This document shows positions 54,090 through 62,940 of a stretch of 64,000 nt of DNA, piece after piece. A program made the position numbers and the translations under genes. Position 1 is the stretch's first letter. Each line of letters starts with the position of its first letter. The notes below the pieces were generated by a model, which saw only the letters and a program-made list of their open reading frames with translations, was not told the origin of the DNA and searched no databases. Source of the DNA: Bradyrhizobium betae (lineage in GTDB: Bacteria > Pseudomonadota > Alphaproteobacteria > Rhizobiales > Xanthobacteraceae); contig NZ_MZXW01000022.1 of the NCBI RefSeq assembly GCF_004123905.1, forward strand, positions 124,001-188,000, given 5' to 3'.

Positions 54090-54744
54090 GGCGGCACGGT
54101 CAAGCCGCCAGCCCCTCACCGTCGTCCCCGACCGTGACTGCCCGCTCTGCCCGCGCCTGGTCGCCTTTCGCGAGGCGAACCGCGCGCGTGAGCCGCTATG
54201 GCACAACGCGCCGGTGCCGCCATTCGGCGACATCAAGGCGCGCCTGCTGGTCGTTGGCCTTGCCCCGGGGATGCAGGGCGCCAACCGCACCGGCCGTCCC
54301 TTCACTGGTGATTATGCCGGCGACCTGCTCTACGCCACCCTGCTCGAATACGGCTTTGCCAAGGGCATCTACCAGGCGCGGCCCGATGACGGGCTGATGC
54401 TGGTCGACTGCCGCATCGCCAATGCCGTGCATTGCGTTCCGCCGCAGAACAAGCCGCTGCCGGTCGAGATCAACACCTGCCGCCAGTTTCTCGCGGCTAC
54501 CCTCGCGACGATGCCGAACCTGCGCGCGATCGTCGCGCTGGGGCGGATTGCGCACGACACTGTGCTCAAACCCCTGAATCTGAAGGCCTCGCAGGCCCCC
54601 TTCGGGCACGGCGCGGTGCACCAGGCCGGCGCGTTCAAGCTCTACGACAGCTACCATTGCTCGCGTTACAACACGAATACCCGCGTGCTGACGACGGACA
54701 TGTTCCGGTCGGTGTTCGCGAGGATTAGGGCCGACCTCGATTAG
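54070..54744 (+). CDS. Uracil-DNA glycosylase, family 5 (UdgB-like)
   Basis: 224 residues from ATG 54070 (a GTG directly before it is the alternative). Removes uracil or deaminated bases from DNA. Motif A reads GLAPGMQGANRTGRPFTGD, with the NRTGRxFTGD core of UDGb, and the late motif has DSYHCSRYNTNT. Cysteines at CPLCPRL near the N-terminus, with later VDCRIANAVHC and INTCRQF, are fit to bind an Fe-S cluster. Overlaps the NYN gene by 20 bp. Confidence 0.88.
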   Translation: MTTSRSEAARSSRQPLTVVPDRDCPLCPRLVAFREANRAREPLWHNAPVPPFGDIKARLLVVGLAPGMQGANRTGRPFTGDYAGDLLYATLLEYGFAKGIYQARPDDGLMLVDCRIANAVHCVPPQNKPLPVEINTCRQFLAATLATMPNLRAIVALGRIAHDTVLKPLNLKASQAPFGHGAVHQAGAFKLYDSYHCSRYNTNTRVLTTDMFRSVFARIRADLD

Positions 54745-54753
54745 GCCGTCAAC

Positions 54754-55335
54754 TCAGCCTTTGGCGGGATTGGCCTTCAGCCAGTCCAGCACGTCGCCGG
54801 CGTTCCGGTCGGGCGGAAACACCGGATAGAACACATGTGAGATCCTGGCGTCGTCGATGATCAGCGCGAGCCGCTTGATCAACGTCAGGCCTGCGACCTC
54901 CATGGTCGGCAGGTTGAGGGCGCGCGTGAGTGCCAGCCTCTCGTCGGAGAGCACGGGAAACGGCAGATGCAGGCGCGAGGCCATCTCGGTCTGGTAGGCG
55001 TTGCTCTGGGTCGAGAGCCCAAACACCTGCGCGGCGCCGGCGGCTTTCAGCTCGGCGAACAGGTCGCGAAATGCGCATGTCTGCGGCGTGCAGCCCCGCG
55101 CACCGGGGATCATGTCCCAATCGTCGACCAGCGAGATCTTGCCGGGTTCGCCGGTACGTGGATAGGCGAACACCACGGTGCGGCCGGAGAGCGCCGACAA
55201 CGTCACCGAATTATCGTCTGTCGCGAGCAGGCTGATCGCTGGCAATTTCAGGCCGGTCAGATGCGCGGCGCCGCCGTCATCGGCTGGGGCGGGAATCTGG
55301 CTCCAATCGACCTCGAGAAGGTTCTTCTGATTCAT
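54754..55335 (-). CDS. Peroxiredoxin (AhpC/TSA family)
   Basis: 193 residues. Thioredoxin-fold peroxidase: the peroxidatic Cys is in PGARGCTPQTCAFRDLF, giving a C-x4-C arrangement like BCP/PrxQ, with FAYPRTGEPG before it. Reduces peroxides in the cytosol. ATG at 55335, 4 nt after the smpB stop, so it belongs to the smpB transcript. Confidence 0.9.
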   Translation of the reverse strand: MNQKNLLEVDWSQIPAPADDGGAAHLTGLKLPAISLLATDDNSVTLSALSGRTVVFAYPRTGEPGKISLVDDWDMIPGARGCTPQTCAFRDLFAELKAAGAAQVFGLSTQSNAYQTEMASRLHLPFPVLSDERLALTRALNLPTMEVAGLTLIKRLALIIDDARISHVFYPVFPPDRNAGDVLDWLKANPAKG

Positions 55336-55339
55336 CCCG

Positions 55340-55813
55340 CTATCCCCGCGCCCGCATCAGCCGGCCCTTCTCCCTGCTCCAGTCCCGCTTCTTCTCGGTC
55401 TCGCGTTTGTCGTGCAGCTTCTTGCCCTTGGCAACCGCGAGCTGCAGTTTGGCGCGACCGCGCTCGTTGAAATAGAGCTTTAACGGGATCAGCGTCATGC
55501 CTTCGCGATCGACGGCACCCATCAGCTTGTTGATCTGCTTGCGATGCAGCAGCAGCTTTCGTGGCCGCTTGGGCTCGTGGTTGAAGCGGTTGCCCTGGAG
55601 GTATTCGGGAATGGTGGCGTTGATCAGCCAGATCTCGCCGTCCTTGGAATCGGCGTAGGATTCCGCGATCGTGCTCTTGCCGTTGCGGATCGACTTGACC
55701 TCGGTGCCGGTCAGCGCAATGCCCGCCTCGATCGTATCCTCGATGGCGTAGTTGAAGCGGGCCTTGCGGTTTTCCGCCATGACCTTGATAGGACGTTCGT
55801 TCTTATCGGCCAT
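55340..55813 (-). CDS. smpB: SsrA-binding protein SmpB
   Basis: 157 residues from ATG 55813. Binds tmRNA and delivers it to stalled ribosomes. Family blocks: NRKARFNYAIEDTIEAGIAL and TGTEVKSIRNGKSTIAESYA, HRKQINKLMGAVDREGMTLI, and the basic C-terminal tail with KGKKLHDKRETEKKRDW. Lies near dapA, as commonly in alphaproteobacteria; the tmRNA gene itself is not in the window. Confidence 0.97.
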   Translation of the reverse strand: MADKNERPIKVMAENRKARFNYAIEDTIEAGIALTGTEVKSIRNGKSTIAESYADSKDGEIWLINATIPEYLQGNRFNHEPKRPRKLLLHRKQINKLMGAVDREGMTLIPLKLYFNERGRAKLQLAVAKGKKLHDKRETEKKRDWSREKGRLMRARG

Positions 55814-55872
55814 GTGAGACAAACCTGATCGAGATGCGCGCGTAAGCTAACAGTTTGGATGAAGCGCGCGCG

Positions 55873-56286
55873 TCACTTCTTGAGGAGATCGCGGATCTCG
55901 GTCAGCAACACGACCTCCGCCGACGGTTTTGGCGGAACAGCGGGTGCCGCCTCTTCCTTGCGCTTCAGCGCGTTGATGGCGCGGATCACCAGGAACAGCA
56001 CGAAGGCGACGATCATGAAGTTGATCGTCAGCGTGAGGAAGCTGCCCCAAGCAAGCACGGCACCTTGCTTTTTCGCGTCAGCCAAGTTGGTGGCAGTGAC
56101 CGCCTTCGACAAGGGGGTGAAGTAATTCGAGAAGTCGAGGCCGCCGGTGATCGCACCGATGATCGGCATGATGACGTCGCCGACCAGCGACGTGACGATC
56201 GCACCGAAGGCCGCGCCGATGATGACGCCGACGGCGAGATCGACGACGTTGCCCTTGACGGCAAACTCGCGGAACTCCTTGAGCAT
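55873..56286 (-). CDS. mscL: Large-conductance mechanosensitive channel
   Basis: 137 residues from ATG 56286. Homopentameric emergency channel for osmotic downshock. Helix 1 FREFAVKGNVVDLAVGVIIG and AAFGAIVTSLVGDVIMPIIG (pore), helix 2 LTLTINFMIVAFVLFLVIRA, and the C-terminal bundle RKEEAAPAVPPKPSAEVVLL. 48 nt downstream of the dapA stop in the same direction. Confidence 0.96.
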   Translation of the reverse strand: MLKEFREFAVKGNVVDLAVGVIIGAAFGAIVTSLVGDVIMPIIGAITGGLDFSNYFTPLSKAVTATNLADAKKQGAVLAWGSFLTLTINFMIVAFVLFLVIRAINALKRKEEAAPAVPPKPSAEVVLLTEIRDLLKK

Positions 56287-56334
56287 CCGCGTGCCCTTTT
56301 CCTCGACGCGCATGAACGGCTCCCGGCTGGCGCC

Positions 56335-57225
56335 TCAGTTGATCAGGCCGGCGTGCACCATGGCACTGCGCACCGCAACGCGGGTCGGCTCGGAGACCGG
56401 CACCATCGGCAGCCGCAGCGTTTCGTCGAGCTTGCCGAGCAGCGACATCGCGTACTTGATCGGCGCCGGATTGCTCTCGATGAACAGGTTGTTGTGCAGC
56501 GGCATCAGCTTGTCGTGCAGCTTCAGCGCGGTGGCGTGATCGCCCTTTGCCCAGGCGGCCTGGAACTCCGAGCACAGGCGCGGCGCGACGTTCGACGTCA
56601 CCGAGATGCAGCCATGGCCGCCATGCGCCATGTAGCCGAGGATGGTGGCGTCCTCGCCGGAGAGCTGGTTGAAATCCTCGCCCATCGCGGCGCGCTGCTG
56701 CGACACGCGCACCATGCTGGCGGTGGCGTCCTTGACGCCGGCGATGTTCTTCAGCTCCCACAGCCGCTTCATGGTGTCGACCGACATGTCGATTACCGAG
56801 CGCGGCGGGATGTTGTAGATGATGATCGGAATGCCGATCGCATCGTTGATCGCCTTGAAGTGCTGGTACATGCCTTCCTGGGTCGGCTTGTTGTAGTAGG
56901 GCGTCACCACCAGCACGGCGTTGGCGCCCGCCTTCTCGGCATGCTGCGCAAGCTCGATCGCTTCCTTGGTCGAGTTGGAGCCGGCGCCGGCGACCACGGG
57001 CACGCGGCCCTTGGCCTCCTTGATGCACCATTCGACGACCTTCTTGTGCTCGTCATGGGAAAGCGTCGGGCTCTCGCCGGTGGTGCCGACGGGGACCAGG
57101 CCGTTGGTGCCTTCTGAAATCTGCCAGTTGACCAGGGAGCGGAACGCCGCCTCGTCCAGCGAGCCGTTCTTGAACGGCGTGACCAAGGCGGTGAACGACC
57201 CCCGGAATTTCGTCTTGGCTGCCAT
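56335..57225 (-). CDS. dapA: 4-hydroxy-tetrahydrodipicolinate synthase
   Basis: 296 residues from ATG 57225. First committed step to lysine and diaminopimelate: condenses pyruvate with aspartate semialdehyde. TIM barrel with VPVGTTGESPTLSHDEHKKV, the catalytic Tyr in IIIYNIPPRSVIDM and the Schiff-base Lys in NIAGVKDATASM. Heads a dapA-mscL-smpB-peroxiredoxin series on the minus strand, divergent from the lytic transglycosylase gene with about 240 nt between. Confidence 0.97.
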   Translation of the reverse strand: MAAKTKFRGSFTALVTPFKNGSLDEAAFRSLVNWQISEGTNGLVPVGTTGESPTLSHDEHKKVVEWCIKEAKGRVPVVAGAGSNSTKEAIELAQHAEKAGANAVLVVTPYYNKPTQEGMYQHFKAINDAIGIPIIIYNIPPRSVIDMSVDTMKRLWELKNIAGVKDATASMVRVSQQRAAMGEDFNQLSGEDATILGYMAHGGHGCISVTSNVAPRLCSEFQAAWAKGDHATALKLHDKLMPLHNNLFIESNPAPIKYAMSLLGKLDETLRLPMVPVSEPTRVAVRSAMVHAGLIN

Positions 57226-57465
57226 GGACTTCCTCCGTACGCGGCAATCTTCGAGCAAGCCCCATACATATCGGGTCTGTCCGGTCGGTAAAAGGGTCGC
57301 TTCCGCGTGACGCACCGTTTAGGTCGCGATTTTGCCGCGGTGCTGGTGCAAACCCGGCGGAAGTAAGCGGCTGTTGGTATTTTGTCCGCATATTCAATCA
57401 AATACAGCCAGATCTTGTACAACTGGGTCTTGAGCCATTTCACTGATTCGGGGCGACGAAACGCC

Positions 57466-59898
57466 GTGACCTCCTTTCCTCGTGCCTCCTGGCGATCCGC
57501 GGGTCTGGTTGTAAGCCTGATGGCAGGGCTGTCGGTCGGCTGCGCCGCTCTGGCCAAGTCCAATGAGACGCCTGCGGAAGGGACCAAGGAACCCGCGAAG
57601 CCCGCGGCCAAGGACGCCGCGAAGGGGTCTACCAAGGGAACCGGCAAGGAAACTTCGAAGGACGCAGCCAAAGGCGCTACCAAGGGCGCGGCGAGCGCCC
57701 CGGCCAAGGATGCAGCGAAGAAGCCGGGCAAGGACGCGAGCAAGAACGCCGGTAAGGAGCCCGCGAAGGACAAGCCCAAGCCTGCCGCAGCGGCCGCCGC
57801 GCCAAAGTCACAGCCCGCCGCCCACGGTTCAGCTCCGAAGACCACCCCTGCGCCGGCCGTGACGGCCACCGTCAGACCCACGGCCCCGGCGGCCACCGCC
57901 AAGCCGATCGCAGCGCCCGCGCTTGCGCCGGCAACCCGCCAGCACGCCGCGCCGCGCAAGCCGGTGACGCCCGCTGCGGTCGCTGCAACCTCGTCGACGT
58001 CGCAGGCCGACAAGGACACGCTGGAGAACGTCATCGAGCTCGTGCGCAAGCGCAAGGCGGGCGACGCCACCAATGACGCCGCCTCGATCTCGGACCCGGT
58101 CGCGCGAAAGCTTGCGGAATGGATCATCCTGCGCAGCGAAGACAATGGCGCCACCGTCGAGCGCTATCGCGCCTTCCTCTCCGCAAATCCGAGCTGGCCG
58201 TCGCAGACCTTCCTGCGTCGCCGCCTCGAGGCAGCAATGTGGGACGACAGGCGCGACGATGGTGTCGCGTGGTCCTGGTTCGAGGGCGAATCCCCCGTCT
58301 CCGCCAAGGGCCGCTTCACGCTCGCCAAGGCGATGCTGGCACGCGGCGACCGCGCCAATGCCGAGCGGCTGGTGCGCGAGGCCTGGCGCAGCGATCCGAT
58401 GTCGGAGGACACCGAGAACAACGCGCTCGACCAGTTCGGCGCCCTGCTCACGCCGGGCGACCAGAAGGCGCGGATGGACACGCTGCTTTACGGCAGCGAG
58501 AACGAAGCGGCGCTGCGCGCGGCAAAGCGCCTCGGCGCCGGCTACGTCGCGCTCGCCAAGGCGCGTATCGCCGCCGTCAAGAAGGCACCGAACGCACACG
58601 CCCTGCTCGACGCGGTGCCGCGCGAGCTGCACAGCGATCCCGGCTTCATCTTCAGCAAGATCCAGCTGTTGCGCCGCGAGGAGAAGTTTACTGAGGCCGC
58701 CCAGCTCATGCTGTCGGCGCCGAAGGATCCAAACCGGCTCTACAATCTCGACGAATGGTGGATCGAGCGGCGCCTCCTGGCGCGCAAGATGATCGACACC
58801 GAGGAATTCCGCAGCGCCTATCTGATCGCGCGCGATGCGGCGCTGCCCTCGCGCGACATCTACAAGACCGAGCAGGAATTCACCGCGGGCTGGATCGCGC
58901 TGCGCTTCCTCAATGACCCCGCCATTGCCGCCCAGCATTTCGCCCGCATCGGCGTCGGTAGCGTCAATCCCACCACGCTCGCGCGCGCCGGCTATTGGCA
59001 GGGCCGCGCCGCGGAGGCCGCCGGTCGCCAGCAAGAGGCGCGTAACGCCTACGCGCGCGCCGCAGAGCAATCCACCAGCTATTACGGCCAGCTCGCGCGC
59101 GCAAAGCTCGGCCTGCCGCAGATCGAGCTCAACAGCCAGCCGCGCGGCCGCGGCGCCGAGCGGCTCGAGATCGTGCGCGCCGCGCAACTGCTCTACGAGC
59201 TCGACGAGCGCGAGATGGCGATACCTGTTCTCGCCGACATGGGCGAGAACGGCGATCCTGAGGCGCTGACCGGCCTCGGCGAGCTGACCCAGCGCTACAA
59301 CGATGCGCGCGGCATGCTGCTGCTCGGCAAGGCCGCGCTCAACCGCGGCCTGCCGTTCGACTTCTACGCCTATCCCGTCAACGGCATTCCGCAGTTCACG
59401 CCGATCGGCCCCGAGGTCGAGCGCAGCATCGTCTATGCGATCGCGCGGCAAGAAAGCGCATTCAACCCCTCCGTTGTCTCGCCGGCGCAGGCCTATGGGC
59501 TGATGCAGGTGACGCCGGACGCCGCGCGCTATGTCTGCAAGCGGCACGGCGCGACTTACGATCTCGGGCGGCTGAAGAACGATTCGGTCTACAACGCCAC
59601 GCTCGGCTCAGCTGAGCTCGGCGGGCTGCTCGAGGATTATCGCGGCTCCTACATCATGACCTTCGCCGCCTACAATGCCGGCCGCGGCAGCGTGAAGAAG
59701 TGGGTCGACCGCTACGGCGATCCGCGCGACCCCAAGGTCGACGCCGTCGACTGGGTTGAGCTCATTCCGTTCTCCGAGACGCGCAACTACGTGCAGCGGA
59801 TCATGGAGAACCTTCAGGTCTACCGCGCCCGCTTCGGCGGCGGCACGCGGTTGCAGATCGAAGCTGATTTGCGCCGCGGCGCCGGCAGCGTCGAGTAG
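57466..59898 (+). CDS. Soluble lytic transglycosylase with long Lys/Ala-rich N-terminal region
   Basis: 810 residues if started at GTG 57466 (VTSFPRASWRSAGLVVSLMAG, a signal peptide); the frame opens at a TTG 57382. Residues about 35-165 are a low-complexity Lys/Ala/Pro/Gly stretch of repeats such as KDAAKG. Then come helical solenoid repeats and a C-terminal SLT domain: catalytic Glu in ARQESAFNPSVVSP, then AYGLMQVTPDAAR and AAYNAGRGSVKKW. Cleaves peptidoglycan to anhydro-muropeptides. The basic spacer is unusual for Slt70 proteins. Confidence 0.92.
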   Translation: MTSFPRASWRSAGLVVSLMAGLSVGCAALAKSNETPAEGTKEPAKPAAKDAAKGSTKGTGKETSKDAAKGATKGAASAPAKDAAKKPGKDASKNAGKEPAKDKPKPAAAAAAPKSQPAAHGSAPKTTPAPAVTATVRPTAPAATAKPIAAPALAPATRQHAAPRKPVTPAAVAATSSTSQADKDTLENVIELVRKRKAGDATNDAASISDPVARKLAEWIILRSEDNGATVERYRAFLSANPSWPSQTFLRRRLEAAMWDDRRDDGVAWSWFEGESPVSAKGRFTLAKAMLARGDRANAERLVREAWRSDPMSEDTENNALDQFGALLTPGDQKARMDTLLYGSENEAALRAAKRLGAGYVALAKARIAAVKKAPNAHALLDAVPRELHSDPGFIFSKIQLLRREEKFTEAAQLMLSAPKDPNRLYNLDEWWIERRLLARKMIDTEEFRSAYLIARDAALPSRDIYKTEQEFTAGWIALRFLNDPAIAAQHFARIGVGSVNPTTLARAGYWQGRAAEAAGRQQEARNAYARAAEQSTSYYGQLARAKLGLPQIELNSQPRGRGAERLEIVRAAQLLYELDEREMAIPVLADMGENGDPEALTGLGELTQRYNDARGMLLLGKAALNRGLPFDFYAYPVNGIPQFTPIGPEVERSIVYAIARQESAFNPSVVSPAQAYGLMQVTPDAARYVCKRHGATYDLGRLKNDSVYNATLGSAELGGLLEDYRGSYIMTFAAYNAGRGSVKKWVDRYGDPRDPKVDAVDWVELIPFSETRNYVQRIMENLQVYRARFGGGTRLQIEADLRRGAGSVE

Positions 59899-60040
59899 CG
59901 GCGGCTTCTCTCGAGCGAAAGCCTGTCCCCCTTAATCACCCTGACACGCCTGATTGAGGGAGATACTTCACGCGCGCTCTGGTCGCATTTGTCTGGGGAT
60001 AGGCATCTGCTGTCCCAGGTCAACAAAAACGAGGAAAGCC

Positions 60041-60294
60041 ATGAAGACGTTGGCAATGTCCGCTTTTGCTCTTGTCGCCATGTCGATTGCGTCAGCGGGT
60101 GCCGCCCCCCTCAAAGTCGCAGCCCAAACCAGCAATGGCCCTGGGGCCAATGCTCCCTGTCCAGTGGTGTGGGTCACAACTGCAGAAACGTTCTCAACTT
60201 CAAAACCTTCTACGATTGCCAAACCAATAGGATGGAGAGGGGTTGGACCAGCATTGAGAGCTCCAACTACTGCCGGACCCTGGACGTGAAATAA
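60041..60294 (+). pseudogene. Small secreted Cys-containing protein gene with frameshift
   Basis: ATG at 60041 opens a signal peptide (KTLAMSAFALVAMSIASAGA) and mature start (APLKVAAQTSNGPGANAPCP), but after about 60180 the protein-like sequence continues in the frame one base earlier: RNVLNFKTFYDCQTNRMERG and WTSIESSNYCRTLDVK, ending at TAA 60294. Read without the shift the tail is low-complexity and unlike any protein. A 1-bp deletion near 60178-60186 explains it. Other material in 59899-60040 is not recognised. It may be a true pseudogene or an assembly error. Confidence 0.6.
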
Positions 60295-60402
60295 GGACGG
60301 TTGCGGTTCAGAACCTGAGAGGCCGCCTCCGTTCCGGGACCGGGTTCGTCCTTACGACCGTCGCCTGCCCTTCGACCACTAACGATTCATCGGCTCAAGC
60401 GA

Positions 60403-60434
60403 AAAGGCCCCCAGCGGTTTCCCGCTGAGGGCCT
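60403..60434 (-). terminator. Porin gene terminator
   Basis: Stem AGGCCC..CAGCGG (60405-60417) with CCGCTG.AGGGCCT (60422-60434), loop TTTC, read from the porin side and followed on the minus strand by TTTTCGCTTG. It lies 26 nt past the porin stop. Strong intrinsic type. Confidence 0.8.
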
Positions 60435-60459
60435 CGGAAGTCGATCAGTTAGACCGAAC

Positions 60460-62034
60460 TTACCAGTTGCGCTGAGCGCGGAGGAGCAGGGTAATAGTGT
60501 CCTGATCCTTCAGCTCGTAGAAAGCGGTCGGCTTGGCGGTCACGCTGGAGGGGGTAACGCCAACCGTACCAGAGTACTTCTGGTCGAGGTGGGTCCAGGC
60601 GAGATCAGCCGAGAACGTGAGGTTCTTGACCGGGGTCCAGCGGGTGATGATACCTGCCTGACCGATGGCGAAGTCCGGGTTACAGCCGGTGACACCAGCC
60701 AGGCCACCGAACACGCCGGCGGCACCGCCGACGCCGCAAAGGGTGGTCTTGCCGAGCGAACCGAACTGCGCCTGAGCGTAGGCACCGTAGATCGCGGTGT
60801 TCCAGTAGGGATCCCAGTTGTGGGTGTAAGCGCCGCGGAAGCCCCAGGTCTTGACGGTTTCCTGCGAGCTGCCGGTGACGTACACGGTGTCCGGAGCATT
60901 GGCAAAGCCGACGCTCTGGTAGGCGATGCCCGAGTTGCCGAACATCGAGTAGGTGCTGCCCGCCAGATTCTGGAAGTTGTAGCGGGTCGCGCCGTCGGTG
61001 TAGACGCCCTGGATGTTGATCACGTCACCCGCGCCGGTCGGGATGTTCTTGATCGACAGAGCAAGCTGAACAGCCCAACCCCACTTGTCATCAGGATGAC
61101 CGGTGATTTCGGTCGCGCCGTAGTAACCGACGTGGTTGTCATGCGCAGCCACCGACGCCTGGAAGAGACCCCAAGCCTGGTCGACACGCAGCATCGCAAC
61201 GAGGTTCGGCGAACGCGAGCCGCCGATGGAGTTGGTACCGTACGAACCACCAACCATGCCCGCCGCAGTCGCGCCGGTCATGTTGAGGTTGCCGGCCTGA
61301 TAGTACTGGGTCGCGTCTTCCGCCGAGAACGCAGCCGTGATGCCCTGACCGAAGTCAGCGGTGTAGCTGAACTGGTTGACACCAGTGACCGTGCCGCTGC
61401 CGCCGACGAGGCTGTCGTAGTTGTTGCCGGGGTAGTTGGTCCAGGGCGCGTCGAACTGCGACACGGCCTTACCCATCGTGAAGCCGGCGAACTGGATGAA
61501 GGCGTAGTACACGCCGAGCGAACCGCCCGAGGTGTTGCCGTCAGTCGAGTTGACCGCGCCACCGCTCGAACCCGCCAGGCCCGTGGCAGCCGCGTTCAGA
61601 CCCAGGGTACCGCTATACTGAGTTCCGCCAGTTGCACTGCCGAGACCCTGATAGTTGCCCGTCGTCCACGAGAAGACGCCGTCGAAGAAGGTACGGACAA
61701 CGCCGTACTCGGTGGCGGTGCGCGTGTCGATGTTGAGATCTTCACGAGCGCGCATGGTGTAGTAGTTCGTCAGGCGGTTGCGCGAGCCGTTGTTGGTGGT
61801 TGTCTGCGCACCGTAATCCGAGTTCGTGTTCAGCGCGACTTCAGCGCGCAGGTAACCACCCAGCTTGATGCAGGTGTCGGTGCCCGGGATGTAATAGAAA
61901 CCCGCACCGTACAGGGAGCAGATCTTCACGTATTCGACCGCTTTGGCCTTCACGGGGAGATCGGCTGCCTGCGCTCCGCCAACAGCGATGAGACCCGCCG
62001 CTGAACCGAGCAAAAGGCTCTTAACCAACTTCAT
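60460..62034 (-). CDS. Porin (Porin_2 family outer membrane protein)
   Basis: 524-residue outer-membrane beta-barrel. Signal peptide MKLVKSLLLGSAAGLIAVGG ending AQA, then ADLPVKAKAVEYVKICSLYG and AGFYYIPGTDTCIKLGGYLR, the standard start of rhizobial porins; the barrel is Gly/Asn/Thr/Tyr-rich and the C-terminus closes on an aromatic (LLRAQRNW). Two cysteines near the N-terminus are conserved in the family. Codon use is more even than the neighbours, as in highly expressed genes. A 187-nt GC/AT-mixed leader (62035-62221) precedes; its promoter is not identifiable by eye. Confidence 0.95.
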   Translation of the reverse strand: MKLVKSLLLGSAAGLIAVGGAQAADLPVKAKAVEYVKICSLYGAGFYYIPGTDTCIKLGGYLRAEVALNTNSDYGAQTTTNNGSRNRLTNYYTMRAREDLNIDTRTATEYGVVRTFFDGVFSWTTGNYQGLGSATGGTQYSGTLGLNAAATGLAGSSGGAVNSTDGNTSGGSLGVYYAFIQFAGFTMGKAVSQFDAPWTNYPGNNYDSLVGGSGTVTGVNQFSYTADFGQGITAAFSAEDATQYYQAGNLNMTGATAAGMVGGSYGTNSIGGSRSPNLVAMLRVDQAWGLFQASVAAHDNHVGYYGATEITGHPDDKWGWAVQLALSIKNIPTGAGDVINIQGVYTDGATRYNFQNLAGSTYSMFGNSGIAYQSVGFANAPDTVYVTGSSQETVKTWGFRGAYTHNWDPYWNTAIYGAYAQAQFGSLGKTTLCGVGGAAGVFGGLAGVTGCNPDFAIGQAGIITRWTPVKNLTFSADLAWTHLDQKYSGTVGVTPSSVTAKPTAFYELKDQDTITLLLRAQRNW

Positions 62035-62609
62035 GTTAAACCTCCAAGTTTGCTCTATAGGGAAGGTTCCGGATCCGCTGGGTGAAACACCCTAAGGTTG
62101 GTTCCCTTGTCCCTTAACTCACCGCTTAGTCGCTTCGCGCCTTCGGACACACCCGCTGAACGCGAGGGACTTAAGCGAACCACCTAAAACGGGACGACCT
62201 CAGGATGCCCCCCTCCGTCGCTCAGTCACAATTACCGAACGTCTTTGCACACACAACAAGAGAACACTCCGAAACGGGCCAATGAAGCTTGTTTTCCGAC
62301 GGGTGTTGCACAAATAACACGCAGATGTGATCGGAGCGCGCCTGTAACATGCTGTTTATATTCACCTTTTTAGGACGGTTCCATCTGCCGCCAAAATTCC
62401 CCATCTGAGGCGCCCAAGATGAGACCACGCTGTGAAGCGGCTTCAACGCGCTCGAATCGTGGAATCAGAAGGAGACTCAAGGAGAAGCACGGGCTCCCCT
62501 TCGCGGCTCTTTTGCTTGGCGCTGGCGCAGTTACGGCGACGCTCAAGGCCGCGCGGCGAAGACTCTTTATGAATGGCGGGGATATCGGGATCGGGGCCAG
62601 CAGCCAGGC
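62035..62609. other. Porin upstream region, no gene supported
   Basis: Leader and promoter region of the porin gene. The open frames present in 62222-62446 (minus) and 62345-62765 have no recognisable protein character. AT-richer around 62220-62375. No operator or sigma motif can be assigned by eye. Confidence 0.4.
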
Positions 62610-62636
62610 TGGCGGAGACCAAGGGATTCGAACGCT
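62610..62636 (-). other. tRNA 3'-end-like fragment
   Basis: On the minus strand: GTTCGAATCCC (T-loop), then TTGGTCTCCGCCA ending in CCA. The T-stem has one C-C mismatch and there is no D-arm, anticodon arm or matching 5' acceptor strand upstream, so it is a fragment, not a gene. It resembles the 3' end of the nearby tRNA-Ser in inverse orientation. Such fragments mark old tRNA-targeted integration events. Confidence 0.55.
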
Positions 62637-62737
62637 CGATAGGCCCTCTGCCACAAAAAATCGCTGGGAATATTCGAGCGCAAACACACGGTTACAAATT
62701 GACCGGCCCAAGCAAATAGATGCATAAGGCTCGCACC

Positions 62738-62830
62738 GGAGAGGTGGCCGAGTGGCTGAAGGCAACGCTTTGCTAAAGCGTCATACGGTCTCAAGCTGTA
62801 TCGAGGGTTCGAATCCCTCCCTCTCCGCCA
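62738..62830 (+). tRNA. tRNA-Ser (anticodon GCU)
   Basis: 93 nt including an encoded CCA. Acceptor GGAGAGG (62738-62744) pairs with CCTCTCC (62820-62826); the anticodon stem ACGCT / AGCGT encloses TTGCTAA with anticodon GCT at 62772-62774; a long class II variable arm follows and the T-arm reads GAGGGTTCGAATCCCTC. Long variable arm and GCU anticodon identify serine for AGC/AGU codons. Confidence 0.98.
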
Positions 62831-62940
62831 CCTAGCGGCAGAATCACGGACCTGCGCGTTCTTTCTCTTGAAAGCGATCGTTGGCACGTAAGCCTGGCGC
62901 AAGGATCACCGCCACGGGCCCACCCCGATTCGCGCTCACC

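Noticed and set aside
57560..57800. Possible CRISPR-like or tandem repeat array
   Set aside because: The repetition is at protein level (Lys/Ala units) with irregular DNA periods and no spacers.
57829..59547. Open frame of 572 codons on the minus strand
   Set aside because: Antisense to the lytic transglycosylase, whose SLT motifs are clear; no recognisable protein features.
60589..62004. Open frame of 471 codons on the plus strand
   Set aside because: Antisense to the porin, which has a signal peptide and family N-terminus.
62419..62902. Open frames on both strands around the tRNA-Ser with RDSNPR and GIRTLDRP-like peptides
   Set aside because: These peptides are the well-known spurious translations of tRNA 3' ends.
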